Shown in pieces: positions 7,839 through 15,883 of a stretch of 64,000 nucleotides of DNA. Each line of letters starts with the position of its first letter. The stretch's first letter is position 1. A program made the translations under genes and the position numbers. Source of the stretch: Thermus thermophilus HB8 (GTDB lineage: Bacteria; Deinococcota; Deinococci; Deinococcales; Thermaceae). The notes beneath the pieces were generated by a model, which was not told the DNA's origin, ran no database searches, and saw nothing but the letters and a program-made list of their open reading frames with translations. The DNA lies in assembly GCF_000091545.1 (NCBI RefSeq), contig NC_006461.1:371564-435563 (forward strand), given 5' to 3'.

Positions 7839-8873
7839 TCAGGGCACGAGGGCGACCTTGGTGGCCTTCCGCTCGTGGAAGAGGCGGTAGCCTTCGGGGG
7901 CCTCCTCCAGGGGGAGGCGGTGGCTGAAGACGAAGCTCCCCTTGAGCCTGCCCGCCTTCTGCAGGGCGAGGACCTCGCCGATCCAGCGGGGGACGTTGGC
8001 GAGGGCACTCCTTAGGGTGATCCCCCGGCTGAAGGCGGGAAGCCAGGGGTAGTCCAGCCTTTCCGCCGTGGGCACCCCAAGGCTGGAGACCACGCCCCCC
8101 GGGCCCGCGAGGCGCAGGGCGAGCTTCAGGGCCTCCCCGTCCCCGCCCACCGCCTCCACCACCAAATCCGCCCCCAGGCCCTCGGTCTCCCGGCGCACCC
8201 GGGCCACGGGGTCCTCCGCCTTGGGGTGGATGGGGAGGCTTCCCAGGGCCTTGGCCTTCTCTAGGCGGGCTTCCTCCGGGTCTATGGCATAGACCTGCCC
8301 TGCCCCCAGGGCGTGGGCCACCATCTGGGCCATGAGGCCCACGGGCCCCGAGCCCACCACGGCCACGCTCATGCCGGGGGTGAGGAAGGGCCTCACCCCC
8401 CCGTAGGCCGTGGTGAGGATGTCCCCGGCGAGGATGGCCTCCTCGGCGGGGAGGTCCCCGATGGGGAAGAGGGTGTGCCGGGCGAAGGGCACCCGCACCC
8501 TCTCCGCCTGGGCCCCCGGGAGGTTGCCCAGGGCGAGGCCGAAGCCGAAGACCCCGCCCCTTGAGCAGGCGAAGAACTGGCCCTTGCGGCAGGCAGGGCA
8601 CTCCCCGCAGGCCACCTGGAAGCTTCCCACCACCCGCTCCCCCACGGGGAAGGGCACCAGGGGGCCCTTCTCCACGATGCGCCCCACGAACTCGTGCCCG
8701 AGGACCGTCCCCGGCAGGACCCCGGCGATCTTGCCGTGGTAGATGTGGAGGTCGGAGCCGCAGATGGCGGAAAGCTCCACCTCGAGGAGGGCGTCCGTGT
8801 CCGCTTCCAACCTGGGTTCCGGAACCTCCTCCACCGCCACCTGGAAGGGCCCCTTGTAGACCACGGCCCTCAT
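7839..8873 (-). CDS. zinc-dependent medium-chain alcohol dehydrogenase
   Basis: 344 residues of the MDR superfamily. Catalytic-zinc ligands are Cys38 (in AICGSD), His60-Glu61 (in LGHEFVG); the structural-zinc lobe has Cys89, Cys92, Cys95 and Cys103. A Rossmann turn VVGSGPVGL lies near residue 165. It would oxidise an alcohol or polyol with NAD(P)+; the substrate is not predictable. The start overlaps the stop of the SCP2-like gene (ATGA), so the two are translationally coupled. Confidence 0.88.
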   Translation of the reverse strand: MRAVVYKGPFQVAVEEVPEPRLEADTDALLEVELSAICGSDLHIYHGKIAGVLPGTVLGHEFVGRIVEKGPLVPFPVGERVVGSFQVACGECPACRKGQFFACSRGGVFGFGLALGNLPGAQAERVRVPFARHTLFPIGDLPAEEAILAGDILTTAYGGVRPFLTPGMSVAVVGSGPVGLMAQMVAHALGAGQVYAIDPEEARLEKAKALGSLPIHPKAEDPVARVRRETEGLGADLVVEAVGGDGEALKLALRLAGPGGVVSSLGVPTAERLDYPWLPAFSRGITLRSALANVPRWIGEVLALQKAGRLKGSFVFSHRLPLEEAPEGYRLFHERKATKVALVP

Positions 8874-9262
8874 GCCACCTCCCGGGCCACTTTGACGAGC
8901 TCCTGGGCCGCCTGGGCGTAAGGGGCGAGGGCGGCGATGGTGCCCTTCTTGAGCTCCAAAAGTCCCCGCATGAGGGCGCTTAGGGGCTCGAGGCGTCCCT
9001 CCAGCACCTCCTGCCAGGTGGCGAGGTCGGCCTCAATGACGAAGTCCGCCTCCGCCTCCCCCTCCACCGCCTTCGCCCCCCGGCAGGCCCCGTGCCAGAG
9101 GTCCAGGACCACGGCCACCCCCTTGGGGAACCCCGCCTTGGGGTCCGGGCGCACCGCGAGGGCCAGGGAGCCCTCCCAGGTGCTCGCCGCCTTGCGGTAG
9201 GCCTCGCTCTCGTTCAGCTTCCGGCAGTACGCCTGGGCCCAGGCCTCGGTGAAAAGCTCCAT
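8870..9262 (-). CDS. SCP2 sterol-transfer-domain-like protein
   Basis: 130 residues. The pattern of a small alpha/beta SCP2-like domain is visible: strand segments GSLALAVRP and VAVVLDLWHG, then the charged segment EADFVIEADLATWQEVLEGR followed by LSALMRGLLELKKG, which matches the conserved end of the family. Such domains bind lipids or acyl-CoA. An AGGAGG-type ribosome site precedes ATG 9262. It is coupled to the downstream dehydrogenase, hinting that the pair acts on a hydrophobic substrate (inference). Confidence 0.68.
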   Translation of the reverse strand: MELFTEAWAQAYCRKLNESEAYRKAASTWEGSLALAVRPDPKAGFPKGVAVVLDLWHGACRGAKAVEGEAEADFVIEADLATWQEVLEGRLEPLSALMRGLLELKKGTIAALAPYAQAAQELVKVAREVA

Positions 9263-9283
9263 TCCTTTCCCTCCTTTGAACCC

Positions 9284-9300
9284 AGTATAAGCCGTAGACT
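9284..9300. promoter_or_regulatory. divergent -10 hexamers for the SCP2-like and HAD-like genes
   Basis: Minus strand: TATACT at 9284-9289, 21 nt before ATG 9262, with a leader containing AAAGGAGGG. Plus strand: TAGACT at 9295-9300, exactly 6 nt before GTG 9307, predicting a leaderless HAD mRNA. The two promoters lie within 17 bases, so RNA polymerases should interfere. Confidence 0.55.
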
Positions 9301-9306
9301 CGAGGG

Positions 9307-9735
9307 GTGGTTTACCTCCTGGACCTTTCCGGGGTGTACTGCGAGCCCGTGGAGCCGAGGCTCCTCCGCCTCCTCGCCGAGGAGAGCGGGGAGCCCGTCT
9401 TTTACCTCTCGGAGGCCTTCTACGCCCTCCTCCCCCGGCTCAAGGCCGAGGGGGCGCAGGCGCTGGAGGCCCTTTTCCCCGGGGCCTCGAGGCTCTACCC
9501 CAAGGCCTTCCGCCCCCGGGGCCTCGCCTTCCCCGAGCCCTTCCACCTCGTCTCCGACCTGCCGCCCCCCGAAGGGGTCCTGGCCTACCACGCTCCGGAC
9601 AAGCTCGAGGCCCTTGCCCTGGCCCTAGAGGCCCTGGGCCTCGCCCCAGGGGAGGCGGTCTACTGGGACGACAACCCCCTTTGGGTGGAGCGGGCCCGGG
9701 GATTAGGCGTGCGGGCGGAGCTATTCCTGCCCTAG
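9307..9735 (+). CDS. HAD-superfamily-like hydrolase with altered motif I
   Basis: 142 residues from GTG 9307. Motif I is DLSGV (Asp6-Gly9): the nucleophile Asp is kept, but the second, acid/base Asp of phosphatases is Ser8. Motif IV-like sequence VYWDDNPLWVERARGLGV is well conserved near 118-135, as in HAD subfamily I. The cap is short. The Asp-to-Ser change argues against an ordinary phosphatase; haloacid-dehalogenase-type chemistry or loss of activity are alternatives. The last 15 nt overlap the convergent ftsH gene. Confidence 0.7.
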   Translation: MVYLLDLSGVYCEPVEPRLLRLLAEESGEPVFYLSEAFYALLPRLKAEGAQALEALFPGASRLYPKAFRPRGLAFPEPFHLVSDLPPPEGVLAYHAPDKLEALALALEALGLAPGEAVYWDDNPLWVERARGLGVRAELFLP

Positions 9736-11577
9736 GTCCTCGGCCCGCTCCACCGCCTGGGTCTCCCGGAGGATCGCCCTCACCCGGTCCCCGGGGATGG
9801 TCTCCTCCCGGAGGAGCTCCTCGGCGATCTTGTGCACCGCCTCCCGGTGGGTGGAGAGCACCTTCCTGGCCCGCTCGTAGGCCTCGTCCAGGATCTTCAT
9901 GATGTCCTGGTCAATGAGGCGGGCCGTCTCCTCGGAGTGGTCCTTCTTCTTGGCGATCTCTTCCCCCAGGAAGACGGGCCCCGAGTCCGAGCCCCAGGCG
10001 ACGTTTTTGAAGTGCTCCCCCATGCCCCAGTCCAGGACCATCCGCTTGGCGATCCCCGTGGCCCGCTTGAAGTCGTCCTGGGCCCCCGTGGTCACGGTGC
10101 CCGTGAAGAGCTCCTCCGCCACCCGGCCCGCCATGAGCACGGCGAGCTCGTCCATGAGGTGCTCCCGGGAGACCAGGACCCGCTCCTCGGGCTTGCTCCA
10201 GCGGGCCCCCAGGGCCATTCCCCGGGGGACGATGGAGACCTTCTCCGTCTTGTCGGCGTGGGGCAGGACCTCCCCCACCACGGCGTGCCCCGCCTCGTGG
10301 TAGGCCACGGCCCGCCTTTCCTCCTCGGAGAGCTTCAGGGCGGACCGCTCCAGGCCTAAGACGATCTTGTCCAGGGCCTTGAGGAAGTGCTCCTTGCGGA
10401 TCCTCTTCTCCCCGTTCCGGGCGGCGAGGAGGGCGGCCTCGTTCACCAGGTTCCTGAGGTCCGCCCCGGAGAAGCCCGGGGTGAGGTGGGCGAGCTCCAG
10501 GGCGTCCACGTCCTCGGCGATGGGCTTGCCCCGCATGTGGACGAGGAGGATCTCCTTGCGCTCCTCCAGGGAGGGGAGGCCCACCACCACCTGGCGGTCA
10601 AAGCGCCCGGGTCTAAGGAGGGCGGGGTCCAGGATGTCGGGGCGGTTGGTGGCGGCGAGGACGATGACGGAGGTGTCCTTCTCAAACCCGTCCATCTCCG
10701 AGAGGATCTGGTTCAGGGTCTGCTCCCGCTCGTCGTGGCCGCCCCCGATCCCCGCGCCCCGCTTGCGGCCGATGGAGTCCAGCTCGTCAATGAAGATGAT
10801 GCTCGGGGCGTTCCTGCGGGCGTCTTCAAAGAGGCTCCGCACCCGGCTCGCCCCCACGCCCACGAACATCTCCATGAACTCGCTGGCGGAGACGGAGAAG
10901 AAGGGCACCCCCGCCTCCCCCGCCACCGCCCGGGCGAGGAGGGTCTTGCCCGTGCCGGGCGGGCCCACGAGGAGCACCCCCTTGGGGATCTCGGCCCCGA
11001 TCTCCAGGTACTTCTTCGGGTTCTTGAGGAAGTCCACCACCTCCATGAGCTCCCGCTTGGCCTCCTCGTGGCCGGCCACGTCCTTGAAGGTGGTGTTCAC
11101 CTTGCGTTCCTTACCGTAGAGCTTGGCCCGGCTCTGGCCGAACTGCATCACCTGGCCGGCCCCGCCTTGGGCCCGCATGAAGAAGAACCAGAAGAAGGCG
11201 ATGAGGATGAGCGTGGGGGCCACGTAGAGGAGGACCTGGGGCCAGATGGAGGGGGCCTTGGTCACGATCGTCACCCCGTTTTCCTCCAGGAAGCGGAGGA
11301 GTTCGGGGTCTTGGACCTGGGCGGGGGGCAGGGGAACCTGGAAGCGCCGGGAGACCTGGACGGTCCCCTGGGGCGTGGGGAAGCGCTCCGGGGCCTTGAG
11401 GAGCCCGGTGATGCGGGTCTCCTCCAGGGTCACCTCCGCCACCTTCCCCTGGCGCACCAGCTCCCGGAACTCCGTGTAGGCGAGGGTGGGGGCCGGTGGT
11501 CCGCTTAGGGCCGTGTAGACGAGATACCCCAACAGGACGAGAAGGAGCAGGTTGAAAGGGTTGAACCGCTGCGGCAA
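9721..11577 (-). CDS. ftsH: ATP-dependent zinc metalloprotease FtsH
   Basis: 618 residues. Two transmembrane helices (about 9-24 and 115-133) flank the periplasmic domain. The AAA+ module has Walker A GPPGTGKT at 205-212, Walker B IFIDELD at 261-267 and the second region of homology ending LLRPGRFDR. The protease zinc site is HEAGH at 427-431. It degrades misassembled membrane proteins and short-lived cytosolic regulators. TTG 11577 is chosen as start because GGGAGG lies 5 nt upstream and the first helix follows at once. Confidence 0.95.
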   Translation of the reverse strand: MPQRFNPFNLLLLVLLGYLVYTALSGPPAPTLAYTEFRELVRQGKVAEVTLEETRITGLLKAPERFPTPQGTVQVSRRFQVPLPPAQVQDPELLRFLEENGVTIVTKAPSIWPQVLLYVAPTLILIAFFWFFFMRAQGGAGQVMQFGQSRAKLYGKERKVNTTFKDVAGHEEAKRELMEVVDFLKNPKKYLEIGAEIPKGVLLVGPPGTGKTLLARAVAGEAGVPFFSVSASEFMEMFVGVGASRVRSLFEDARRNAPSIIFIDELDSIGRKRGAGIGGGHDEREQTLNQILSEMDGFEKDTSVIVLAATNRPDILDPALLRPGRFDRQVVVGLPSLEERKEILLVHMRGKPIAEDVDALELAHLTPGFSGADLRNLVNEAALLAARNGEKRIRKEHFLKALDKIVLGLERSALKLSEEERRAVAYHEAGHAVVGEVLPHADKTEKVSIVPRGMALGARWSKPEERVLVSREHLMDELAVLMAGRVAEELFTGTVTTGAQDDFKRATGIAKRMVLDWGMGEHFKNVAWGSDSGPVFLGEEIAKKKDHSEETARLIDQDIMKILDEAYERARKVLSTHREAVHKIAEELLREETIPGDRVRAILRETQAVERAEDLGQE

Positions 11578-11634
11578 GGTCTACCTCCCTTGCCCTATGG
11601 TAGCGCCTTGCCGGTGGGAAGACGGGGCATGTGG

Positions 11635-11640
11635 TATCCT
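11635..11640 (+). promoter_or_regulatory. -10 hexamer of the TPR gene
   Basis: TATCCT on the plus strand, 9 nt before ATG 11650, so the mRNA would have almost no leader. No good -35 at standard spacing. The divergent ftsH start lies only 58 nt away. Confidence 0.45.
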
Positions 11641-11649
11641 CTAGCGGCG

Positions 11650-13002
11650 ATGAAGGGGGTCCTCGAGGCCCTGCACCAGGGGGACTACGACACCGCCATT
11701 GACCTCCTCACCCGGAAGGCCCTCTTCGGCCGGGAGAGGGAGGCCAAGGAGGCCTGGCTCCTCCTCGCCGAGGTCTACGCCCTCTACGGGGAGGAGGGGC
11801 TGGAGAAGGCCCACCACGCCCTGGAGGAGGCCTACGCCCTGGGAGGGCTGGAGTACGACCCCCTGTACCGGAGCCTCCTCGCCGAGCTCCTCGCCCTGGA
11901 GGGGCGGCCCGAGCGGGAGGTCCTTCCCCTCTTCCTCCCGAGCCGGGACCCCCGGGTCCGGTACCACCAGGCCCAGGCCCTCTTCTACCTGGGGAGGCTG
12001 GAGGAGGCCTTGGAGGCCCTCGAGGCGGGGCTTCCCCCCCACCTGGCCTGGCGGGCCGAGGGGCTTAAGGGGCGGATCCTGGAGCGGCTTGGCCGCCACG
12101 GGGAGGCCGCCTTGGCCTACGAGCGGGGGGCGGAGCTCGCCCTGGGCCTGGAGCGGTACTGGCTCCTCCTGGACGCCGCCGCCATGTGGCTGGAGGCCGG
12201 GGAGGGGGAGCGGGCCCTTCTCGCCCTGAAGGAGGCGGAGGCGGCGGTGGGGGAGGAGGACCCGGAGGACGCCGCCACCCGCCACTACCTCCTCGCCCGG
12301 GCCCACCTCCTTTTGGGCAACCCGGGCCTCGCCCTGGAGGAGATCCGCAAGGCCCTGGCCCTGGAGGAGGAGAGCGGCCACAAGGCCTACGGCACCCCCT
12401 TGGTGGAGGGGCAGGCCCTCCTCCAGCTCGGGCGCTACGAGGAGGCCATGGCGAGCTTCCGGGAGGCCCTGGCCCGGGCGGACGCCGGGGAGCGCCCCCA
12501 CGTCCTCCACGAGATGGGGGTGGCGGCCCTGGACCACGGGGCCTACCCCGAGGCCGAGGAGCACCTCCGGGCCCTGGTGCGGGAGGAGGGCTACCCCTAC
12601 CTGGCCCAAGCCTACGCCGATCTGGCCGAGGCCCTCTACCGCCAGGGGCGCTACCAGGAGGCGGAGGCCGCCGCCCGGGAGGCCGTGGCCCGGGGGGCGG
12701 TGGCCGCGGGGGAGTTGGTCCTGGGCCACGTGGCCTACGACCTCCTCCACCTGGAGGAGGCCTTGGAACACTACCGCAAGGCGGCGGAAAGCGCCGAGGA
12801 GGGGAGCCGGGAGTGGGTGGGGGCCCAGGAGATGGTGGTGGACACCCTGGCCCAGCTCGGCTACCGCTTTCCCGAGGAGATGGTGCGCCGGGGCCAGGCG
12901 GTGCTGCCCTACCTCCACCCGGCGGACGAGTGGCACGCCGCCCTCACCGCCTACGTGGAGCGCGCCCAGGCCCTCTTGCGGGAGGGGAAGCGCCTGAACT
13001 GA
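11650..13002 (+). CDS. cytoplasmic tetratricopeptide-repeat protein
   Basis: 450 residues with no signal peptide. Helix-pair repeats run through most of the protein, for example GRLEEALEALEAGLPPH, GNPGLALEEIRKALALE, GRYEEAMASFREALARA and GRYQEAEAAAREAVARG, the typical TPR spacing of about 34 residues. It is likely a scaffold for protein-protein contacts. ATG 11650 is preferred over the upstream TTG-type start at 11590 because a -10 hexamer ends 9 nt before it and residues before it look unlike protein. No partner is suggested by context. Confidence 0.8.
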   Translation: MKGVLEALHQGDYDTAIDLLTRKALFGREREAKEAWLLLAEVYALYGEEGLEKAHHALEEAYALGGLEYDPLYRSLLAELLALEGRPEREVLPLFLPSRDPRVRYHQAQALFYLGRLEEALEALEAGLPPHLAWRAEGLKGRILERLGRHGEAALAYERGAELALGLERYWLLLDAAAMWLEAGEGERALLALKEAEAAVGEEDPEDAATRHYLLARAHLLLGNPGLALEEIRKALALEEESGHKAYGTPLVEGQALLQLGRYEEAMASFREALARADAGERPHVLHEMGVAALDHGAYPEAEEHLRALVREEGYPYLAQAYADLAEALYRQGRYQEAEAAAREAVARGAVAAGELVLGHVAYDLLHLEEALEHYRKAAESAEEGSREWVGAQEMVVDTLAQLGYRFPEEMVRRGQAVLPYLHPADEWHAALTAYVERAQALLREGKRLN

Positions 13003-13022
13003 GCGCTTCCCAGGGGGCGGGG

Positions 13023-14054
13023 TTAGCCCCTCCGCAGGGGCTCCAGGGCCTTTAGGACCTCCTGGCTCCTTAAGGGTTTGGGCAGGTGGAGGAGCCTCAG
13101 GGGCCTGAGGAGGAGGCCCGGCGGGGTTTCGCTCACCAGGTAGAGGGAGGCGAGCCGCCCTTCCGGGGTGGCCCGCACCTTGCGGGCCGCCTCCACCGCC
13201 TTCTCCCCTTGGAGGATCACCCCCTTGGGCCTGGACTTGAGGAGGCGCAAGAGCCCCTCCACGTCCCGGGCCAGAAGGACGCGGAAGCGGTGGGCCTCGA
13301 GGAGGTACAGAAGGAGCCTCCGCACCACCCCGCTTTCCGCCAGGACGGCCACCAAGGGGTCCTCGAGGAGGAGGGTGGAGGGGCGGAGGAGGCCCCTCGC
13401 CTTCATCTCGTGGAGGAGGTGGTAGACCTCCTCCTCGGGAAGCCCCGAGAGGAGGGCGATGCTCCTTGCCCGCCGCACCCCGTCCAGGTGCTCCAGAACG
13501 CTCCAGGCCTCCGGGGGAAGGGGGTGCCGGGTGGGGTCTTCCACGAGGTGGAGGACCTCGTCCGGGTCCACCTGCCCCCGCCGCCACTCGTCCAGCTTGC
13601 GGGCCGCCTCCATGAGGGCCCAGCCGGTGCCGAAGGTGAGGGGGAGGGCCACCTGGCTTCCCTCCACCATGGGCTCCGCCACCACCTCCCCCTCCTTCTC
13701 CCCGAGGAGGGTGGCCAAGGCCTCGAGGACCTGGGCGGTGAGGGCCTCCCTAAGCTCCTCCTCCCCGATGAGGCCGAGCTCCAGGGCCAAAGCCCCCAAG
13801 GGGGTGCCGGGGTTCTCCCGGTCCTGGCGCTCCACCAGCTCCTGCACCTCCTCCAGGGTGAGGTGGCCCAGGCGGACCAGGTACTCCCCGAGGTGGGGGC
13901 CGGGCTCGGTGCGGGCGTAGAGGATCCGCCCCCCGAGGAGGTGGACGCGCCCGTAGATCCGGCCCCGGAAGCTCACCACGGCGCTCTTCCGCGCCGCCTC
14001 CAGGGCCCTAAGGAGCTCCCCCAGGTCCAGCTCGGAAAGCGTGGCCCGGATCAC
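13023..14054 (-). CDS. DUF4388 (PATAN)-type protein with a receiver-like tail
   Basis: 343 residues from GTG 14054. The N-terminal segment LGELLRALEAARKSAVVSF followed by GRVHLLGGRILYAR is the DUF4388/PATAN pattern found in signalling proteins linked to motility and polarity. A helical middle contains a winged-helix-like stretch (GVRRARSIALLSGLPEEEVY). The C-terminal about 110 residues alternate strands and helices (VAVLAESG, FRVLLARDVEGLL, GVILQG, ASLYLVSE, LHLPKPL), like a degenerate response-regulator receiver lacking an obvious phospho-accepting Asp. It overlaps ruvB by GTGA and is coupled to it. Confidence 0.65.
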   Translation of the reverse strand: MIRATLSELDLGELLRALEAARKSAVVSFRGRIYGRVHLLGGRILYARTEPGPHLGEYLVRLGHLTLEEVQELVERQDRENPGTPLGALALELGLIGEEELREALTAQVLEALATLLGEKEGEVVAEPMVEGSQVALPLTFGTGWALMEAARKLDEWRRGQVDPDEVLHLVEDPTRHPLPPEAWSVLEHLDGVRRARSIALLSGLPEEEVYHLLHEMKARGLLRPSTLLLEDPLVAVLAESGVVRRLLLYLLEAHRFRVLLARDVEGLLRLLKSRPKGVILQGEKAVEAARKVRATPEGRLASLYLVSETPPGLLLRPLRLLHLPKPLRSQEVLKALEPLRRG

Positions 14055-15025
14055 GGCTCCAAGAGGGGGCCCACCGGGGGCGGGTAGCCCAGGTGGCGGT
14101 AGGCCAGTTCCGTGGCCACCCGGCCCCGGGGAGTGCGCTTCAAAAGGCCCTGGCGGATGAGGTAGGGCTCGTGCACCTCTTCCAAGGTGCCCGGGTCCTC
14201 GGAGAGGGCGGTGGCCAGGGTGGCGAGGCCCACGGGGCCGCCGCCGAAGCGGAGGATGAGGACCTCCAGGATCTCCCGGTCCCGCTTCTCCAAGCCCAGC
14301 TCGTCCAGGCCCAGGGCGGCAAGGGCCTCCAGGGCCCGCTCCCGGGTGATGACCTCCTCCCCCGCCACCTGGGCGAAGTCCCGCACCCTCCGGAAGAGGC
14401 GCTTGGCGACGCGCATGGTGCCCCGGCTCCGCCTACCGATCTCCAGGGCGGCCTCCTCCGTGATCCTCACCCCGAGGAGGCGGGCGTCCCGCATCACCCC
14501 TTGGGCCAGCTCCTCAGGGGTGTAGTACTCCAGGTGCTCCACGATGCCGAAGCGGCTCAGGAGGGGCGCGGTGATGAGGCCGGGCCGGGTGGTGGCCCCG
14601 ATCAGGGTGAAGCGGGGAAGCTCCAGCCGGATGGTCCTCGCCGCCGGACCTTGGCCGATGACGATGTCCATGACGAAGTCCTCCATGGCGGGGTAGAGGT
14701 GCTCCTCGGCCTGGCGGCTCAGGCGGTGGATCTCGTCAATGAAGAGGATGTCCCCTTCCTCCAGGGAGTTGGCCAGGATGGCGGCGAGGTCCCCGGGCTT
14801 CTCTATGGCGGGCCCGGAGGTGACCCGGAGGTTGACCCCAAGCTCGTGGGCGATGACGTGGGCCAGGGTGGTCTTGCCCAGGCCCGGGGGGCCGAAGAGG
14901 AGGAGGTGCTCCAAGGGCTCTTTTCGGGCCTTGGCCGCCTCGAGGTAGACCCGGAGCTTTTGCTTCAGGCGCTCCTGGCCGATGTACTCGTCCAGGGTCT
15001 TGGGCCTAAGGGCGAGGTCTTCCAC
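14051..15025 (-). CDS. ruvB: Holliday junction branch-migration helicase RuvB
   Basis: 324 residues from GTG 15025, the length known for the T. thermophilus protein; an in-frame extension to 15085 would run into panB. Walker A GPPGLGKT at 45-52, Walker B FIDEIHRL near 93-100, sensor I GATTRPG and the C-terminal winged helix with RTPRGR. RuvB hexamers drive branch migration with RuvA. No ruvA or ruvC lies in the window. Its start is only 25 nt from the divergent panB start. Confidence 0.95.
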   Translation of the reverse strand: MEDLALRPKTLDEYIGQERLKQKLRVYLEAAKARKEPLEHLLLFGPPGLGKTTLAHVIAHELGVNLRVTSGPAIEKPGDLAAILANSLEEGDILFIDEIHRLSRQAEEHLYPAMEDFVMDIVIGQGPAARTIRLELPRFTLIGATTRPGLITAPLLSRFGIVEHLEYYTPEELAQGVMRDARLLGVRITEEAALEIGRRSRGTMRVAKRLFRRVRDFAQVAGEEVITRERALEALAALGLDELGLEKRDREILEVLILRFGGGPVGLATLATALSEDPGTLEEVHEPYLIRQGLLKRTPRGRVATELAYRHLGYPPPVGPLLEP

Positions 15026-15050
15026 GCTCCTCCATGATAGCCTTATTCCC

Positions 15051-15836
15051 GTGCGGCGCACGGTGAAGGACTTCCGCAACGCCAAGGGCCAGCGGCTCGT
15101 CTACCTCACCGCCTACGACTACCCCACGGCCCGCCTGGCCGAGGCGGCCGGGGTGGACGCCATTTTGGTGGGGGACTCCTTGGGGATGGTGGTCCTGGGC
15201 TACCCCTCCACGGTGCCCGTGACCTTGGAGGAGATGCTCCACCACACCAAGGCCGCCCGCAGGGGGGCCCCGGAGACCTTTCTCGTGGCCGACCTCCCCT
15301 ACCTCGCCTACGCCACCCTGGACCGGGCCCTCCTCGCCGCGGAGCGCCTCCTCAAGGAGGGGGGGGCGGACGCGGTGAAGCTGGAGGGGGGCGAGGAGGT
15401 GGCGGAGATCGTCCAGGGCCTGGTGCGGGCGGGGGTCCCGGTCCTGGGCCACGTGGGCCTCACCCCCCAGACGGCGAGCCAGCTTGGCGGCTACAAGCTC
15501 CAAGGCCGGCGCCCGGAGGAGGCGGAGCGCATTCTCAAGGGGGCCTTGGCCTTGGAGGAGGCCGGGGCCTACGGCGTGGTCTTGGAGATGGTGCCCGCCC
15601 GCCTGGCCAAGGAGGTCACCGAGAGGCTTTCCGTCCACACCGTGGGGATCGGGGCCGGGCCCCACACGGACGCCCAGGTCCTCGTCTTCCACGACGTGGT
15701 GGGGCTCTACGGCGACTTCAAGCCTCGCTTCGTGAAGCGCTACCTGGAGGCGGGCAGGCTCATCCAGGAGGCCTTGAGCCGGTACGCGCAGGAGGTCCGG
15801 GAAGGGGTCTTCCCCGGGGAGGAGCATAGTTTCTGA
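15051..15836 (+). CDS. panB: 3-methyl-2-oxobutanoate hydroxymethyltransferase
   Basis: 261 residues from GTG 15051. PanB transfers a hydroxymethyl group from methylene-tetrahydrofolate to 2-ketoisovalerate, the first committed step to pantothenate. Family motifs are complete: LTAYDYPTA near the N-terminus, VGDSLGMVVLGY with the metal-binding Asp, VKLEGG, GHVGLTPQ and GIGAG. It ends 47 nt before the rluD-like gene, which has its own promoter. No panC or panD here. Confidence 0.95.
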   Translation: MRRTVKDFRNAKGQRLVYLTAYDYPTARLAEAAGVDAILVGDSLGMVVLGYPSTVPVTLEEMLHHTKAARRGAPETFLVADLPYLAYATLDRALLAAERLLKEGGADAVKLEGGEEVAEIVQGLVRAGVPVLGHVGLTPQTASQLGGYKLQGRRPEEAERILKGALALEEAGAYGVVLEMVPARLAKEVTERLSVHTVGIGAGPHTDAQVLVFHDVVGLYGDFKPRFVKRYLEAGRLIQEALSRYAQEVREGVFPGEEHSF

Positions 15837-15845
15837 AAAACTCCG

Positions 15846-15875
15846 CTGAAAACCCGGCCCCTTAAGGGGTAGAAT
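15846..15875 (+). promoter_or_regulatory. promoter of the pseudouridine synthase-methyltransferase operon
   Basis: CTGAAA at 15846-15851 and TAGAAT at 15870-15875, 18 nt apart, with GTG 15884 starting 8 nt after the -10. The predicted mRNA is leaderless or nearly so. A short inverted repeat CCCCTTAAGGGG lies in the spacer (about 15859-15869). Confidence 0.55.
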
Positions 15876-15883
15876 GGGCTTTC

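Noticed and set aside
7812..8015. Small plus-strand ORF after a TAGAAT hexamer
   Set aside because: Antisense to the dehydrogenase 3' end with no protein-like pattern; kept only as a possible RNA promoter.
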